Source: Pirellulaceae bacterium (GTDB taxonomy: Bacteria > Planctomycetota > Planctomycetia > Pirellulales > Pirellulaceae). Taken from it: a stretch of 64,000 nucleotides of DNA. The stretch lies in NCBI GenBank assembly GCA_020852965.1, contig JADYZV010000185.1, positions 1-64,000 on the forward strand. Reading direction: 5' to 3'. Below, piece by piece: positions 44,819 through 53,311 of the stretch. The notes under the pieces are model-generated. The model was not told where the DNA came from and did no database searches. It was given only the letters and a program-made list of their open reading frames with translations. Position 1 is the first letter of the stretch; every line of letters begins with the position of its first letter. Both the position numbers and the translations under genes were made by a program.

Positions 44819-45817
44819 TTAGCCGGCAAGCGCAGTTTTCCAATAGTCCTGCGCACCCTGGTGCAGTCTCGCGCCGATTTGTGTAATTACTTTGTGGCAC
44901 ATGTAATTGGCACCTCGGGCTGCCAGTTCGGGGGCCATCCCTTGCGTGATTCCATATAAGAATGCGCCAGCGAACATATCTCCGGCACCGGTCAAGTCCT
45001 TGGGTTGGCAGGCGACTGCGGCCACATGAGATTCTTGCCCCACGACTCGTACCAACGCACCATTGGCGCCATCGGTTACGACACAATTGGGAACCATGGT
45101 CTGCAGTTTAGCAAACGCTTCTTTCGCATCGGCGGCTTGCGTAACCGCGATCGACTCGGGCGCGTTGCAGAACAGCAGGTCACTGTCAGCCATCGCTGCT
45201 CGGAATGGTTCGCCAAATACTTCGGGAATAAAGGCATCGGAACAAGTCAGCGCGACTTTGGTACCGTTTTCTTTGGCAATGCGAATCGCGTCGCGGATCG
45301 CGTGTTGTCCCGTGTCGGGATTGGCGAACACATAACCTTCGATAAACAGCCACTGCGACTCGGCGATACGCCGAGCGTCGACATGTCGCGCCGCCAACTT
45401 GCTCGAAACTGCCAGGCAAGTGCGCATGGTACGTTCGGCGTCTGGAGTAATGACTGCAATGCAGGTCCCCGTCGTTTCGCCCACCAAAACGGGGTTGCCA
45501 ATATCGATCGACAACTTTTCGAATTCTTCGACGTAGTGCAAGCCATAGCGGTCATCGCCAACACAGCCAATAAAAGCGCACTTGCCCCCAAGCTGCTGAA
45601 GGCCGATGATAGAATTCGCCACCGAGCCGCCGCTGACTAGCCGCAGGTCGTGGTCCCCGTCATGAAAACGAGTTAGCAACTGTTGCTGCTCGACCTGTTC
45701 GACCAATCGCATCGTTCCACGTTCGAATCCCAAACTGTCGAAGTCGGCATCGGAGACCTCCAGGAAGATATCCACGATGGCATTGCCCAGTCCGCAGACA
45801 TCAAACGTTTTCTTCAT
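44819..45817 (-). CDS. PfkB-family carbohydrate/nucleoside kinase
   Basis: 332 residues from the ATG of MKKTFDVCGLG with GAAAGAC upstream; a TTG 15 bases earlier is an alternative. The ribokinase-fold motifs are GGSVANSIIGLQQLGG (substrate site) and DLTGAGDMFAGAF (anion hole and catalytic Asp). LFIEGYVFANPDTG is like adenosine kinase. It phosphorylates a sugar or nucleoside with ATP; adenosine is the best guess but not proven. Tandem repeats lie upstream. Confidence 0.9.
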   Translation of the reverse strand: MKKTFDVCGLGNAIVDIFLEVSDADFDSLGFERGTMRLVEQVEQQQLLTRFHDGDHDLRLVSGGSVANSIIGLQQLGGKCAFIGCVGDDRYGLHYVEEFEKLSIDIGNPVLVGETTGTCIAVITPDAERTMRTCLAVSSKLAARHVDARRIAESQWLFIEGYVFANPDTGQHAIRDAIRIAKENGTKVALTCSDAFIPEVFGEPFRAAMADSDLLFCNAPESIAVTQAADAKEAFAKLQTMVPNCVVTDGANGALVRVVGQESHVAAVACQPKDLTGAGDMFAGAFLYGITQGMAPELAARGANYMCHKVITQIGARLHQGAQDYWKTALAG

Positions 45818-45888
45818 AGCACAGTCTTTCAAAAGTTAGTAAAATGCTCGTAGCCTCGGATCAGCAACGCACTCAATGCGTGCATACT

Positions 45889-45984
45889 TGTAGTGGACGA
45901 GGCAAAGAGTCCTTGGGCCTTTTTTGTAGTGGACGAGGTAACGAGTCCCTGGGCCTTTTGGGTAGTGGACGAAGGTAACGAGTC
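45889..45984. repeat. three 36-bp direct copies of the GTAGTGGACGAGG repeat
   Basis: Units start exactly at 45889, 45925 and 45961, each with GTAGTGGACGA(G/A)G and a GAGTCC end, followed by CTTGGGCCTTTT-type spacers. All three are in the same orientation, unlike the inverted pairs elsewhere. Small changes occur between copies. It is not a CRISPR: the spacers are conserved, not unique. Confidence 0.92.
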
Positions 45985-46091
45985 CCCTGGGCATGCTACC
46001 AGCGCCATTATTGCGAGCTTGATCAAAAGTTGGTTGGCGATTATCACTAACAGACCCGCCTTTGACTACCGTTAATTTCCCCGAAACGCTG

Positions 46092-47174
46092 ATGGTTGGT
46101 TGTTTTCGCATGCAGATTCATCCTTATCGACCGCATCCCTTGCTTCGCAGTGGGCATTTGCAGACGCTGTTGGTTGGTGTGGTTTATGGAGAGCGCCCCA
46201 GCCACTATGCCGAGCAGATCCACATACCGCTCGACGATGGTGAGGCGTTGGCCGTCCACGAAGAGCTCGGCGAGCCGCTGAGCGACACGACCCCTTTGAC
46301 CATCTTGATTCACGGCCTGGGGGGAGATCATACCAGTCCCTACATGCAGCGCATCGCCCACCAACTGCGCCAGTCTGGAATGCGGGTATGGCGAGTCGAC
46401 TTGCGCGGCAGTGGGTTGGGGATGAAATTGGCTTGGCGCCCCGCCCATGCTGGTGCCAGCGACGATTTGGCCGCCGTGGTCCAAACGGCCTGTGAACGCT
46501 ACCCTCACGCACCGATCCACGTCGTCGGTTTTTCGCTCAGTGGCAATATTGTACTGAAAATGCTTGGTGAGGCAGCCAGCGGCGAAGCCCATGAGCGGCT
46601 GGATTGGGAGCGGATTAGCTCAGCCCTCGCCATCGCCCCCCCAGTTGACTTGCACCACTGCGCCAACAACATGGAGCGTCGCAGTCGCCGGATCTACACG
46701 CGTTATTACCTGAAAATGTTGTGCGCGCAGATCGAGCAACGAAAAGCCCAGTGGCCGCAGTGGCAGCAGATCCCTAACGGACCCCCCTTGCGAAGTATCC
46801 GCCAGTTTGACGCGCGATACACAGCCCCGATGTGTGGGTTTGCCGACACCGACGACTACTACACGCGTGCCAGTGCCAAAGAATGGTTGCGCGCGATTCG
46901 CACTCCGACCACTTTGTTGGTCGATCGCCACGATCCGATCGTGACCGTCAGCTCGTTTGACCCCGCCCACATCAACGCCGAGTCGACAGAACTGATATTG
47001 ACCTCGCATGGTGGGCACATGGGGTATTTTGGGCTGGACGCTCAAGGCAAGAGTATTCGCTGGATGGAGTACTTTGTCGTTGAGCAACTGCGAGCCAAGC
47101 TGGCCGAGGGCTTGTACTTGGGCTCTCCGCTTGTCCGCCAAGTGCAGCATACGACGCCGGAGTCCAATCTTTAG
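46092..47174 (+). CDS. alpha/beta hydrolase, YheT-like
   Basis: 360 residues from the ATG at 46092; a TTG at 46062 and an ATG at 46110 are other choices. The family signature is PHPLLRSGHLQTLLVGVVYG at the N-terminus. The nucleophile elbow is GFSLSGNIVLKML (Ser), and the acid and base are VDRHDPIV and SHGGHMGYF. The fold is cytosolic. YheT members are esterase-like proteins of uncertain substrate. Single gene, followed 176 bases later by rpsU. Confidence 0.88.
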   Translation: MVGCFRMQIHPYRPHPLLRSGHLQTLLVGVVYGERPSHYAEQIHIPLDDGEALAVHEELGEPLSDTTPLTILIHGLGGDHTSPYMQRIAHQLRQSGMRVWRVDLRGSGLGMKLAWRPAHAGASDDLAAVVQTACERYPHAPIHVVGFSLSGNIVLKMLGEAASGEAHERLDWERISSALAIAPPVDLHHCANNMERRSRRIYTRYYLKMLCAQIEQRKAQWPQWQQIPNGPPLRSIRQFDARYTAPMCGFADTDDYYTRASAKEWLRAIRTPTTLLVDRHDPIVTVSSFDPAHINAESTELILTSHGGHMGYFGLDAQGKSIRWMEYFVVEQLRAKLAEGLYLGSPLVRQVQHTTPESNL

Positions 47175-47349
47175 TCGCTTCAAAGCGATAAACCCGCTCA
47201 AACCGACTGGACGAACTCACCCTAGCCTAGTAAACTGCTGGGCTCGCTGACTGACCATCCGCCGAACGTTCGGCGTGGACACGGGTTAGGTAGGAGTCCG
47301 ATTGGGAGAGCTAGACACATGCAAAATACAGAGGGTTTGGAGTAAGTGA

Positions 47350-47547
47350 ATGGTTAAGTTGTTGGTACGCGACCGTGAAACGATACAAGAGGCAGTTCGC
47401 CGCTTCCGCAAGTTGGTCGAGCGGAGTGGAATTAAAAAAGAGATGCGTCGTCGCGAGTTTTACGAGAAGCCCAGCGAAGTCAACCGCCGCAGCCGCCTCC
47501 GCGCCGAGCGTCGAGCTCGCCGCACCCGTCAGCTTTCCAACGGCTAG
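47350..47547 (+). CDS. rpsU: ribosomal protein bS21
   Basis: 65 residues, [20 protein letters not shown], with conserved [15 protein letters not shown] and a basic tail. A GGAG Shine-Dalgarno is 8 bases before the ATG. It sits on the small subunit near the anti-Shine-Dalgarno and helps translation initiation. The tRNA-Val gene lies about 100 bases downstream on the same strand. Confidence 0.96.
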   Translation: MVKLLVRDRETIQEAVRRFRKLVERSGIKKEMRRREFYEKPSEVNRRSRLRAERRARRTRQLSNG

Positions 47548-47644
47548 CCCACCTCCGTCCGGTCACTTCAGACCCGACAGGTTGGAAGCTGAAAACATCT
47601 TGCAGTTCTCTCAAAAAACTGCCGATGCCTAAGATTATTAGCAG

Positions 47645-47718
47645 GGGCGAGTAGCTCAGTTGGTTAGAGCGCCACGTTTACACCGTGGATGTCGGGGGTT
47701 CGAGTCCCTCCTCGCCCA
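47645..47718 (+). tRNA. tRNA-Val (anticodon TAC)
   Basis: 74 bases. The acceptor stem GGGCGAG pairs with CTCGCCC, the D-arm is GCTCAGTTGGTTAGAGC, the anticodon stem CCACG and CGTGG enclose TTTACAC, and the T-arm is GGGGGTTCGAGTCCCTC (one G-T pair). The discriminator is A; CCA is not encoded. It is the likely attachment site for the element whose recombinase remnant faces it on the other strand. Confidence 0.97.
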
Positions 47719-48027
47719 TTGAAAGCCATCTAAATTCCTGGGAGTATCGCGTCTTCCCAGGGATTTCTTCATTTTCGGGTCGTCGCTTGCGACGCCTTGC
47801 GAGCCATTTCCGACCCTTACTACGTCGGGTTTTTGGCCCCCATCCGCAGCGGTTTCAAGTTGCATTTCATTGAATAATCGCAACGCCAGATCGAGGTCCA
47901 AATCGGTCACCGTCCAGTAGTGTTCCTGGGCAATCTGTTTGGTGTGCCCGCAAATCGCCGCCGCGACGTGACCTGGGAGACTGCTTGCATTCCAGCAAAT
48001 TCTGCGCGAGCCTTCGAATTGGTGGCA
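47656..48027 (-). pseudogene. C-terminal remnant of a tyrosine recombinase/integrase
   Basis: Reading the minus strand from 48027 gives HQFEGSRRICWNASSLPGHV, then AAAICGHTKQIAQEHYWTV and TDLDLDLALRLFNEMQLE. This matches the end of planctomycete phage-type integrases: the HxxR-like region (degraded), the GHT-containing helix and the catalytic Tyr in EHYWTVT. A TAA at 48028-48030 cuts off the rest, so only about the last 125 codons survive. The frame then runs antisense through the tRNA-Val, which is the normal outcome when the att site lies at the tRNA 3' end. An alternative frame shows that indels are likely. Confidence 0.75.
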
Positions 48028-48214
48028 TTAATGATTTCATTCACCTGCTTTGCCATAGGGCGAAAGACCATAGCACAGTTCGAGCAAAATGGCCAGCAAA
48101 AAGTTTCGACACGACTGAGTGAAGGAACCTGCGACTCGATTTGCAACTGACAGCATCGGTGTATTCGAGCTCGCAAAAGCGACACGAGCTGTCGTATTTC
48201 TGGATTGCTCGCGT

Positions 48215-48657
48215 CTAGTACACTTCCGGTAGTTTGCCGAGCTGTCGAAGCGCATGGCAGCGTTCGCTTACTCCATCTGGTCGCGACTTGCTGGGTGGTC
48301 GAAGTCTTTTCAAGTCAGGCAACTCAGCGGGGACCCCAGTCAGTTGGCGATAGAGCTGTTGGTCTTTTTCGGCGGCGAGCTGGATGATCCGCATCCACAT
48401 GACTCGCCAGGCGACTAGTTTTGGCGAGTTAAGATCCAATTGCATAATCAATCGCCGCACCGGTGATTGCTGGCAGCTAATTTGCCCGTCTGGATGAACA
48501 ATCAAGCGACCTGCCACAAGCAGCTGAAGCGGGTCGTTAATCGACCGGTCGAGTTCGACCGCATTGCACCTGCGACAGGCGTAGACGAGGTTGAGATAGT
48601 CCGACTTCAGACCGGGATTGAGTGATTGCGGCTGGAAGTCATCGAGTTCGAATCCCG
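48215..48657 (-). pseudogene. HNH endonuclease fragment, N-terminus missing
   Basis: About 147 codons: GFELDDFQPQ, LKSDYLNLVYACRRCNAVEL, VHPDGQISCQ, SPVRRLIMQLDLN, KLVAWRVMWMRIIQLAAEKD. The CxxCN metal-linked segment (CRRCNA) and the FELD(H)F-like motif are recognisable; the catalytic His position reads Asp, and the usual N-terminal CxYC box is absent. The frame continues upstream but only into the next recombinase tail. It is probably dead. Confidence 0.7.
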
Positions 48658-48857
48658 CCGTTACCCGGAGCAGCATGCGAAGCAGTGCGAGCCGCTTCCG
48701 CTGCTTGCTGCTTCGGCTTTTGCATCGTCTTAGGAACAGCTCCCAGCCCCGTTGCCAATACTCCATTGAGGTCTGATTCAGAGACCGTCCAATAGTGCTC
48801 CCTAGCCACCTCCTCAGTACGGCTGCGGTCGCCGTTCTTGTCCTTCACTTGGTCCAA
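48639..48857 (-). pseudogene. second tyrosine recombinase C-terminal tail
   Basis: The frame reads RTEEVAREHYWTVSESDL then VLATGLGAVPKTMQKPK. EVAREHYWTV is the same Tyr-bearing helix as the remnant at 47656 (IAQEHYWTV). The tail ends in GNGGIRTR over GGCGGGATTCGAAC, which resembles the antisense of a tRNA T-arm. The region overlaps the start of the HNH fragment; the real boundary is about 48660-48700. Confidence 0.65.
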
Positions 48858-49095
48858 TACCGTTAGAGTAGACGACGATTTAAATCAGCTTCCGAACTCC
48901 AGTTGGCTACGAAATCGCTGGTAATGGCCGCTGAGAAGCACCTCCTAAAACAGATTTCATCCGCAGATTCTTCTGGGGAAGCTTCTTTTTTTTGGGCTCC
49001 ATTGCTCTTGTGTCTTCCGGGCGACTTGCGTTCTGCTCTAATGAATCAGCCCGTTTCCAAATTCCGCTGAAGAGCCAATACCAGGAGAAGCGTAA

Positions 49096-51534
49096 ATGGC
49101 GTATCGCACAACACCGCTTTCGAAACTATGCCTAATTGCTTCAGCCGCGAGTGTCTTTGGGCTCCAGATTGCCATGGCACAACCTCCAAACTCACCACCG
49201 ACCGAACAGCCTGCGTCGACAGCCGTCGATACGACCGCCACGGGGGAAGCCGAAATCGCTCAAGCGATCCAAGATTTATCTTCAACAAGTTTTGCCGAGC
49301 GCGAGTCAGCCCAACTGACTCTTGTAGCTGCAAGCAATCTTGCCATCGATGCATTGGAAATAGCTGCGAAGACGAATTCACTGGAGGTCACGAAGCGGTG
49401 CGTAGACGTGTTGGTACACATTGTTCAACAAGAAAAGAGTGAGGCAGCCATCGCCGCACTTGAGCGCTTGGCTAAGGATCCGTCCTTTAGAATTGCTGAT
49501 GATGCGGCACGGCTTGTTACCGAACTCAAGATGACGGATGAAGAGCGCGCAGAAGCAAAACTCACTGCCGACGGTGTCAGGATCGGGCGCGACCCGAGTG
49601 GCCAAGTCTTCTCTCTTAGCCTTACTCGAGATTCCCAGCTGGCGCTACTCAAGTATTTCCCACATCTGCGATCTGTCGACATTTCAGGAAAAGAGATCAC
49701 CAATGCTGGCCTGAAATATCTGCCGGACGCGAAACAGTTATTTAGCTTGTCAGTTATGCAATGTCCAATTATGGATGCCAGCCTCGGAAGGCTTGCCGCA
49801 CTACCACAACTGAGGAGTCTGAATCTTCGAAGTGATTCATTGACGAGCAAGGGGCTGAGTCAATTGCAACATGTGGCGTCACTCAAAAACCTGATGCTAT
49901 TTTCGGCAGTCGACGAAAGTGCGCTTTCCGCTCTTGTCGACGTGGATCAAATCGATTCGCTGTGGTTGTCAAACGAAACCATTAGTCAACTCAATTGCAC
50001 GGCCCTCAACCAGCTCAAGCATCTCAGCCGCTTACACCTGTCGTTATCTGGAATCTCTGATGAACAATTGGGATGGCTTAGCCAGGTTGAAGTACCACTG
50101 TCTTTGGACGTAATGAATTCCCCTGAGGTTACGGATGGCGGTTGGAAGCAATTAAAGGACTGTCGAATACTCAGCCTGTCACTGGCCAACACGCCCATCA
50201 CCGATGCTGGCTTGGCTCATGTTGGTTCGATGCGTCTGCTTGAGTCGCTAATGATTTCAAAAGTGAGCATTTCGGATTCCGGCGTAGAGCAACTGCGGGA
50301 TCTCAAGGCACTGAAATTGCTATCGCTGAGACAGACTGACGTTACCGATGCTGGAATTGCTCATCTTAAAGAATTGCTACCAGATCTCCGACACGTCACA
50401 CTTGGCTCGGGAGCCGCCCAGCGGCCTGTACCGCAAATTGATCAGTTACGATTCACAACCGGCCCGAGCAACGCAATTAGTGCACACCTGCAGAATCGGC
50501 GACTAAGTGCGGCGGACGTCGAGCAACTGAAGCAGAAACAAGATCTGGATTCGCTTTTTCTGACCTTCCGCGGAACAATCGATGACGATTTAAAGCTTCT
50601 CGTCGACGTGCCAATCAAGGGACTTGTGATCGATTCGAAACTGGTCACGGATCGGGGAATCGAGGCGTTGGAGAAACATGCTACGCTAGCATCATTGGCC
50701 ATTTGGTCATCGTCCATTACCGATTCGGCGTTGGTATCGATTGGCCGCATCCCATCGCTCACCAAACTTGTGATTCAAAAGGCCCCGATAACCGACGCGG
50801 GAGTCCGCAGACTAGTAGAGCGATTGAGCGAAAGCAATAAGCTCAAATCACTCGATTTCTATAAATGTCCCAAACTTACCGATGCAAGCCTGGAACAGAT
50901 TGGGCAAATGACATCTCTTGAATGCCTTTTTCTAAATAATAATCTTCAACTGACAAGTTCGATCCTTGAGGAGATTTCGAAGCTTTCCAATCTAAATCGC
51001 TTGGAGGTGGATGAAATCAAACTGGACGAAACAGACCTGCGTTTGCTCAAGCAACTTACGAAATTAGAAACGTTGGGGTTGTCGCGAGGCGAGCGTGACA
51101 CTAGCTTGACTGACCGTGGAATGGCCTACCTTGGCGAACTGCACTCACTTCAATCGTTAACTATCGAAAGCGCTCAACTCACCGATGACGGCATCAAGCA
51201 CCTAACTAAGTTGCAGCAGTTAAAAAGCCTTGATTTATGGGGTACGAAGGTAACCGACCGAGGAGTCGCCGAAATCGCCAATAGCTTTCCGAACCTAACG
51301 AGACTCGGGCTGGCCGAAACGAATGTCACCGATGCGGCGATGGGAGATGTTGGCAAGCTAACGGAGCTAGAGTGGCTCTGGTTAGATGACACGCGAGTTG
51401 GTGACGCAGGCATCAGCCAACTCGATCAGCTGACTAAGCTGGAGCATATTTACCTAAATGCGGCCAACATCAGCAGCGAAGGCCATCTGCGTTTTCAGCG
51501 TTTGCATCCGGCAACCGCTATTCGCCTTAAATAA
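49096..51534 (+). CDS. large secreted leucine-rich-repeat protein with HEAT-like N-terminus
   Basis: 812 residues with an AGGAG site and signal peptide (SKLCLIASAASVFGLQIAMA, cleaved before QPP). Residues about 50-150 are helical, HEAT-like (DLSSTSFAERESAQLTLVAA, IAALERLAKDPSFRIAD). Then about 25 bacterial LRR units of the LRR_6/Rhodopirellula type follow: ITNAGLKYL, SLTSKGLSQL, ITDAGLAHVGSM, VTDAGIAHLKEL, ITDAGVRRLVERL, VTDRGVAEIANSF. The pattern xTDxGlxxL recurs. LRRs bind protein partners outside the cell. Codon use and AT content are a little lower in GC than the flanks, which fits transfer. Confidence 0.88.
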   Translation: MAYRTTPLSKLCLIASAASVFGLQIAMAQPPNSPPTEQPASTAVDTTATGEAEIAQAIQDLSSTSFAERESAQLTLVAASNLAIDALEIAAKTNSLEVTKRCVDVLVHIVQQEKSEAAIAALERLAKDPSFRIADDAARLVTELKMTDEERAEAKLTADGVRIGRDPSGQVFSLSLTRDSQLALLKYFPHLRSVDISGKEITNAGLKYLPDAKQLFSLSVMQCPIMDASLGRLAALPQLRSLNLRSDSLTSKGLSQLQHVASLKNLMLFSAVDESALSALVDVDQIDSLWLSNETISQLNCTALNQLKHLSRLHLSLSGISDEQLGWLSQVEVPLSLDVMNSPEVTDGGWKQLKDCRILSLSLANTPITDAGLAHVGSMRLLESLMISKVSISDSGVEQLRDLKALKLLSLRQTDVTDAGIAHLKELLPDLRHVTLGSGAAQRPVPQIDQLRFTTGPSNAISAHLQNRRLSAADVEQLKQKQDLDSLFLTFRGTIDDDLKLLVDVPIKGLVIDSKLVTDRGIEALEKHATLASLAIWSSSITDSALVSIGRIPSLTKLVIQKAPITDAGVRRLVERLSESNKLKSLDFYKCPKLTDASLEQIGQMTSLECLFLNNNLQLTSSILEEISKLSNLNRLEVDEIKLDETDLRLLKQLTKLETLGLSRGERDTSLTDRGMAYLGELHSLQSLTIESAQLTDDGIKHLTKLQQLKSLDLWGTKVTDRGVAEIANSFPNLTRLGLAETNVTDAAMGDVGKLTELEWLWLDDTRVGDAGISQLDQLTKLEHIYLNAANISSEGHLRFQRLHPATAIRLK

Positions 51535-51539
51535 AACAC

Positions 51540-51803
51540 GTGTGGCCAGCTTCTTTCGACAATGCGGCTCGGCGATCTCGGAAGCTGCTAGGCCGACTCG
51601 TAACAGAATCCATTACCCATCCGGTTAACGGCACCAGGACGATCACGTACAGTTACGCTGTTCAACGCATCATCTTTCCTTCGGTAGAACAACACCTCGG
51701 ACGCTTGCGTATGATTGTCACCCCAGCGCATCGCCAGGAGCATATTGATGGACTCGTCGACGGACTGGTTCGAGTGCGCGATCATATGGGAGGATTTGAT
51801 TGA
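51540..51803 (+). pseudogene. C-terminal fragment of a PLP-dependent alpha-oxoamine synthase
   Basis: 87 codons from GTG. The last 45 residues, VQRIIFPSVEQHLGRLRMIV and TPAHRQEHIDGLVDGLVRVR, match the C-terminus of 8-amino-7-oxononanoate/5-aminolevulinate/2-amino-3-ketobutyrate ligase-type enzymes (LRxxxTPxHxxxxIDxLVxAL). The catalytic Lys and the cofactor domain would lie in the missing N-terminal 300 residues. It begins six bases after the LRR gene stop, so that gene's arrival may have removed the rest. The family call is by memory of the motif. Confidence 0.55.
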
Positions 51804-51925
51804 CTTGCATTTGGCCATGCTTTGTCCAACGGGCTTCGCCCGAAGAGCGAGCAGCTCCTTCCCGGCTAGCGGACGGTTGATTCATTGCGTCGCGCATGCT
51901 TTGCGAACAGCCCGCATGTGGTGGG

Positions 51926-52828
51926 TCATTTGTTGCTGCGAAAGAGGTACTCATCGACAATCTCCTCCAAGCATTCCCGTGAGGGACCTGAAGCTGGTGC
52001 GGCCAATCTCCATTTGGAACCATCCAGTCGCGTATCAAAGTGTGGCATGCGCACGCCTTTCGAGCCCTGAAATGCGATGCGACTCTTGCTGTTCAGTTTG
52101 CGAATCAGGCTTTCTATTAGATCAATCCACCGCAGATATCCCGAGTCGACATTGAAAATCCCACTCTGCTCTATTGCCAAACTATCCAGCAGTGCATTTG
52201 CCAAATCGCGTTCACCGACCCAGGAGCTGCCGACGGCACGCGCCTGTTCTTCCGTGCATTCCCAGTAAAATGTTCTTCCTTTGCGAGCAGCCCGAACGTA
52301 AGCGTCGAGGAACTGGAGCGAACGGGCTTGGCTTCGATAAAAGACTGGCGGAATGCGAAACGAGACCCACTGGTGATTGAGCTTCCATGCCGCTGTGCAC
52401 GTATTGAAGTGGGCTTGAATCAATTGTTCACTCATCAACTTGCCGGCCGCGTACCAGCCTACGGGGGAGCAAGGCGACTCTTCCTTGTGCGGCAGGTTCC
52501 CCAGTGAATATACAATTTGACTACTCGCAAATATAAAATTGCCTTGATGCCAGTGCTTCAACAATGTCGCCAGAATCCTTAGGTCCTCAAACACGTCGTC
52601 ACGAAGAGTGTTCTTCCGAGCGGCGGCCAAGTGAATAAAGCCTTCGACATCTTCCAAAAAAGGTGCGTACCTGGCCAACTGCCGAAGATCAGCGGTCAGC
52701 AGTTCGATGCGATCAGCAAAGGGAAATCGCCGGGAGCGCGCGATCGCCTTGACACGGCGATTTGTTTTTAGAGCCATGTCGATAACGGCTTGCCCTGCTT
52801 GGCCGCGGGCTCCAGTAAGCAAAAACAA
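51926..52828 (-). CDS. extended SDR, NAD(P)-dependent epimerase/dehydratase family
   Basis: 300 residues from a TTG start. The Rossmann glycine motif is TGARGQAGQAV at the N-terminus, and the catalytic motif is SSQIVYS...WYAAGKLMSEQ (Tyr and Lys). RIPPVFY and NVDSGYLRW follow as substrate-binding loops. It reduces, oxidises or isomerises a sugar nucleotide or acyl substrate. An ATG 13 bases upstream is out of frame by one base (ATGAGGCTGCG), so the original start may have been lost by an indel. Its neighbours are the oxoamine-synthase fragment and MbtH. Confidence 0.8.
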   Translation of the reverse strand: MFLLTGARGQAGQAVIDMALKTNRRVKAIARSRRFPFADRIELLTADLRQLARYAPFLEDVEGFIHLAAARKNTLRDDVFEDLRILATLLKHWHQGNFIFASSQIVYSLGNLPHKEESPCSPVGWYAAGKLMSEQLIQAHFNTCTAAWKLNHQWVSFRIPPVFYRSQARSLQFLDAYVRAARKGRTFYWECTEEQARAVGSSWVGERDLANALLDSLAIEQSGIFNVDSGYLRWIDLIESLIRKLNSKSRIAFQGSKGVRMPHFDTRLDGSKWRLAAPASGPSRECLEEIVDEYLFRSNK

Positions 52829-53311
52829 TACGCAGCCTCATTTGCACCAGGTGTCGGAACCGCACACCACTTCACGATCGATATCTTTGTCCGACAGGAA
52901 ATGGATATTCTGAAGTAAATGACTGTCATTTTATCAACCGCGCGAGTTGATCGACAGTCGAAGTACTGTTTTTCGCTGCGGCGGTTGCCAACACGCTGAT
53001 CAAGGAATCGGCGGTCGCGACGAGCGACAAACGCACAATCATTTGCTACACTGCCAAGCCAGCAATCCTCCATTGCAGCCCGCCAGTTTTTAGACTCTAT
53101 ATTAACGAGGAGAGTTTCGGAACGGACCGACATTTCCCTGCATGCGAAAGCCACGATTCCTCGTCAATCCGCCTGGGAGAGGTCGTGATTACGCAGCGTC
53201 TAGTGGATGTGAGAAGCTGGATTCTGACAGCAGCCACAGCACAGACCTAGCTGTGCATTTAACAATGAAATTAAACTATCTAATAATGAAATAAATCTAT
53301 CGGAGGTGTAT
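52829..53311. other. 480-bp spacer between SDR and MbtH genes
   Basis: It holds no supported gene; a 128-codon minus-strand frame is rich in Cys and Arg and looks like a shadow. The last 20 bases carry TCGGAGG, the MbtH ribosome-binding site. Confidence 0.5.

Noticed and set aside
45889-45984. CRISPR-like array of three units with 36-base period
   Set aside because: The spacers are conserved between units and there are no cas genes; the core belongs to a dispersed hairpin repeat.
47645-47910. Open frame across tRNA-Val with WARRDSNPRHPRCKRGALTN-type sequence
   Set aside because: This sequence is antisense of the tRNA and is a common false gene. Only the recombinase part upstream is meaningful.
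52768-53154. 128-codon minus-strand frame
   Set aside because: It overlaps the SDR start in another frame and has Cys/Arg-rich shadow composition.
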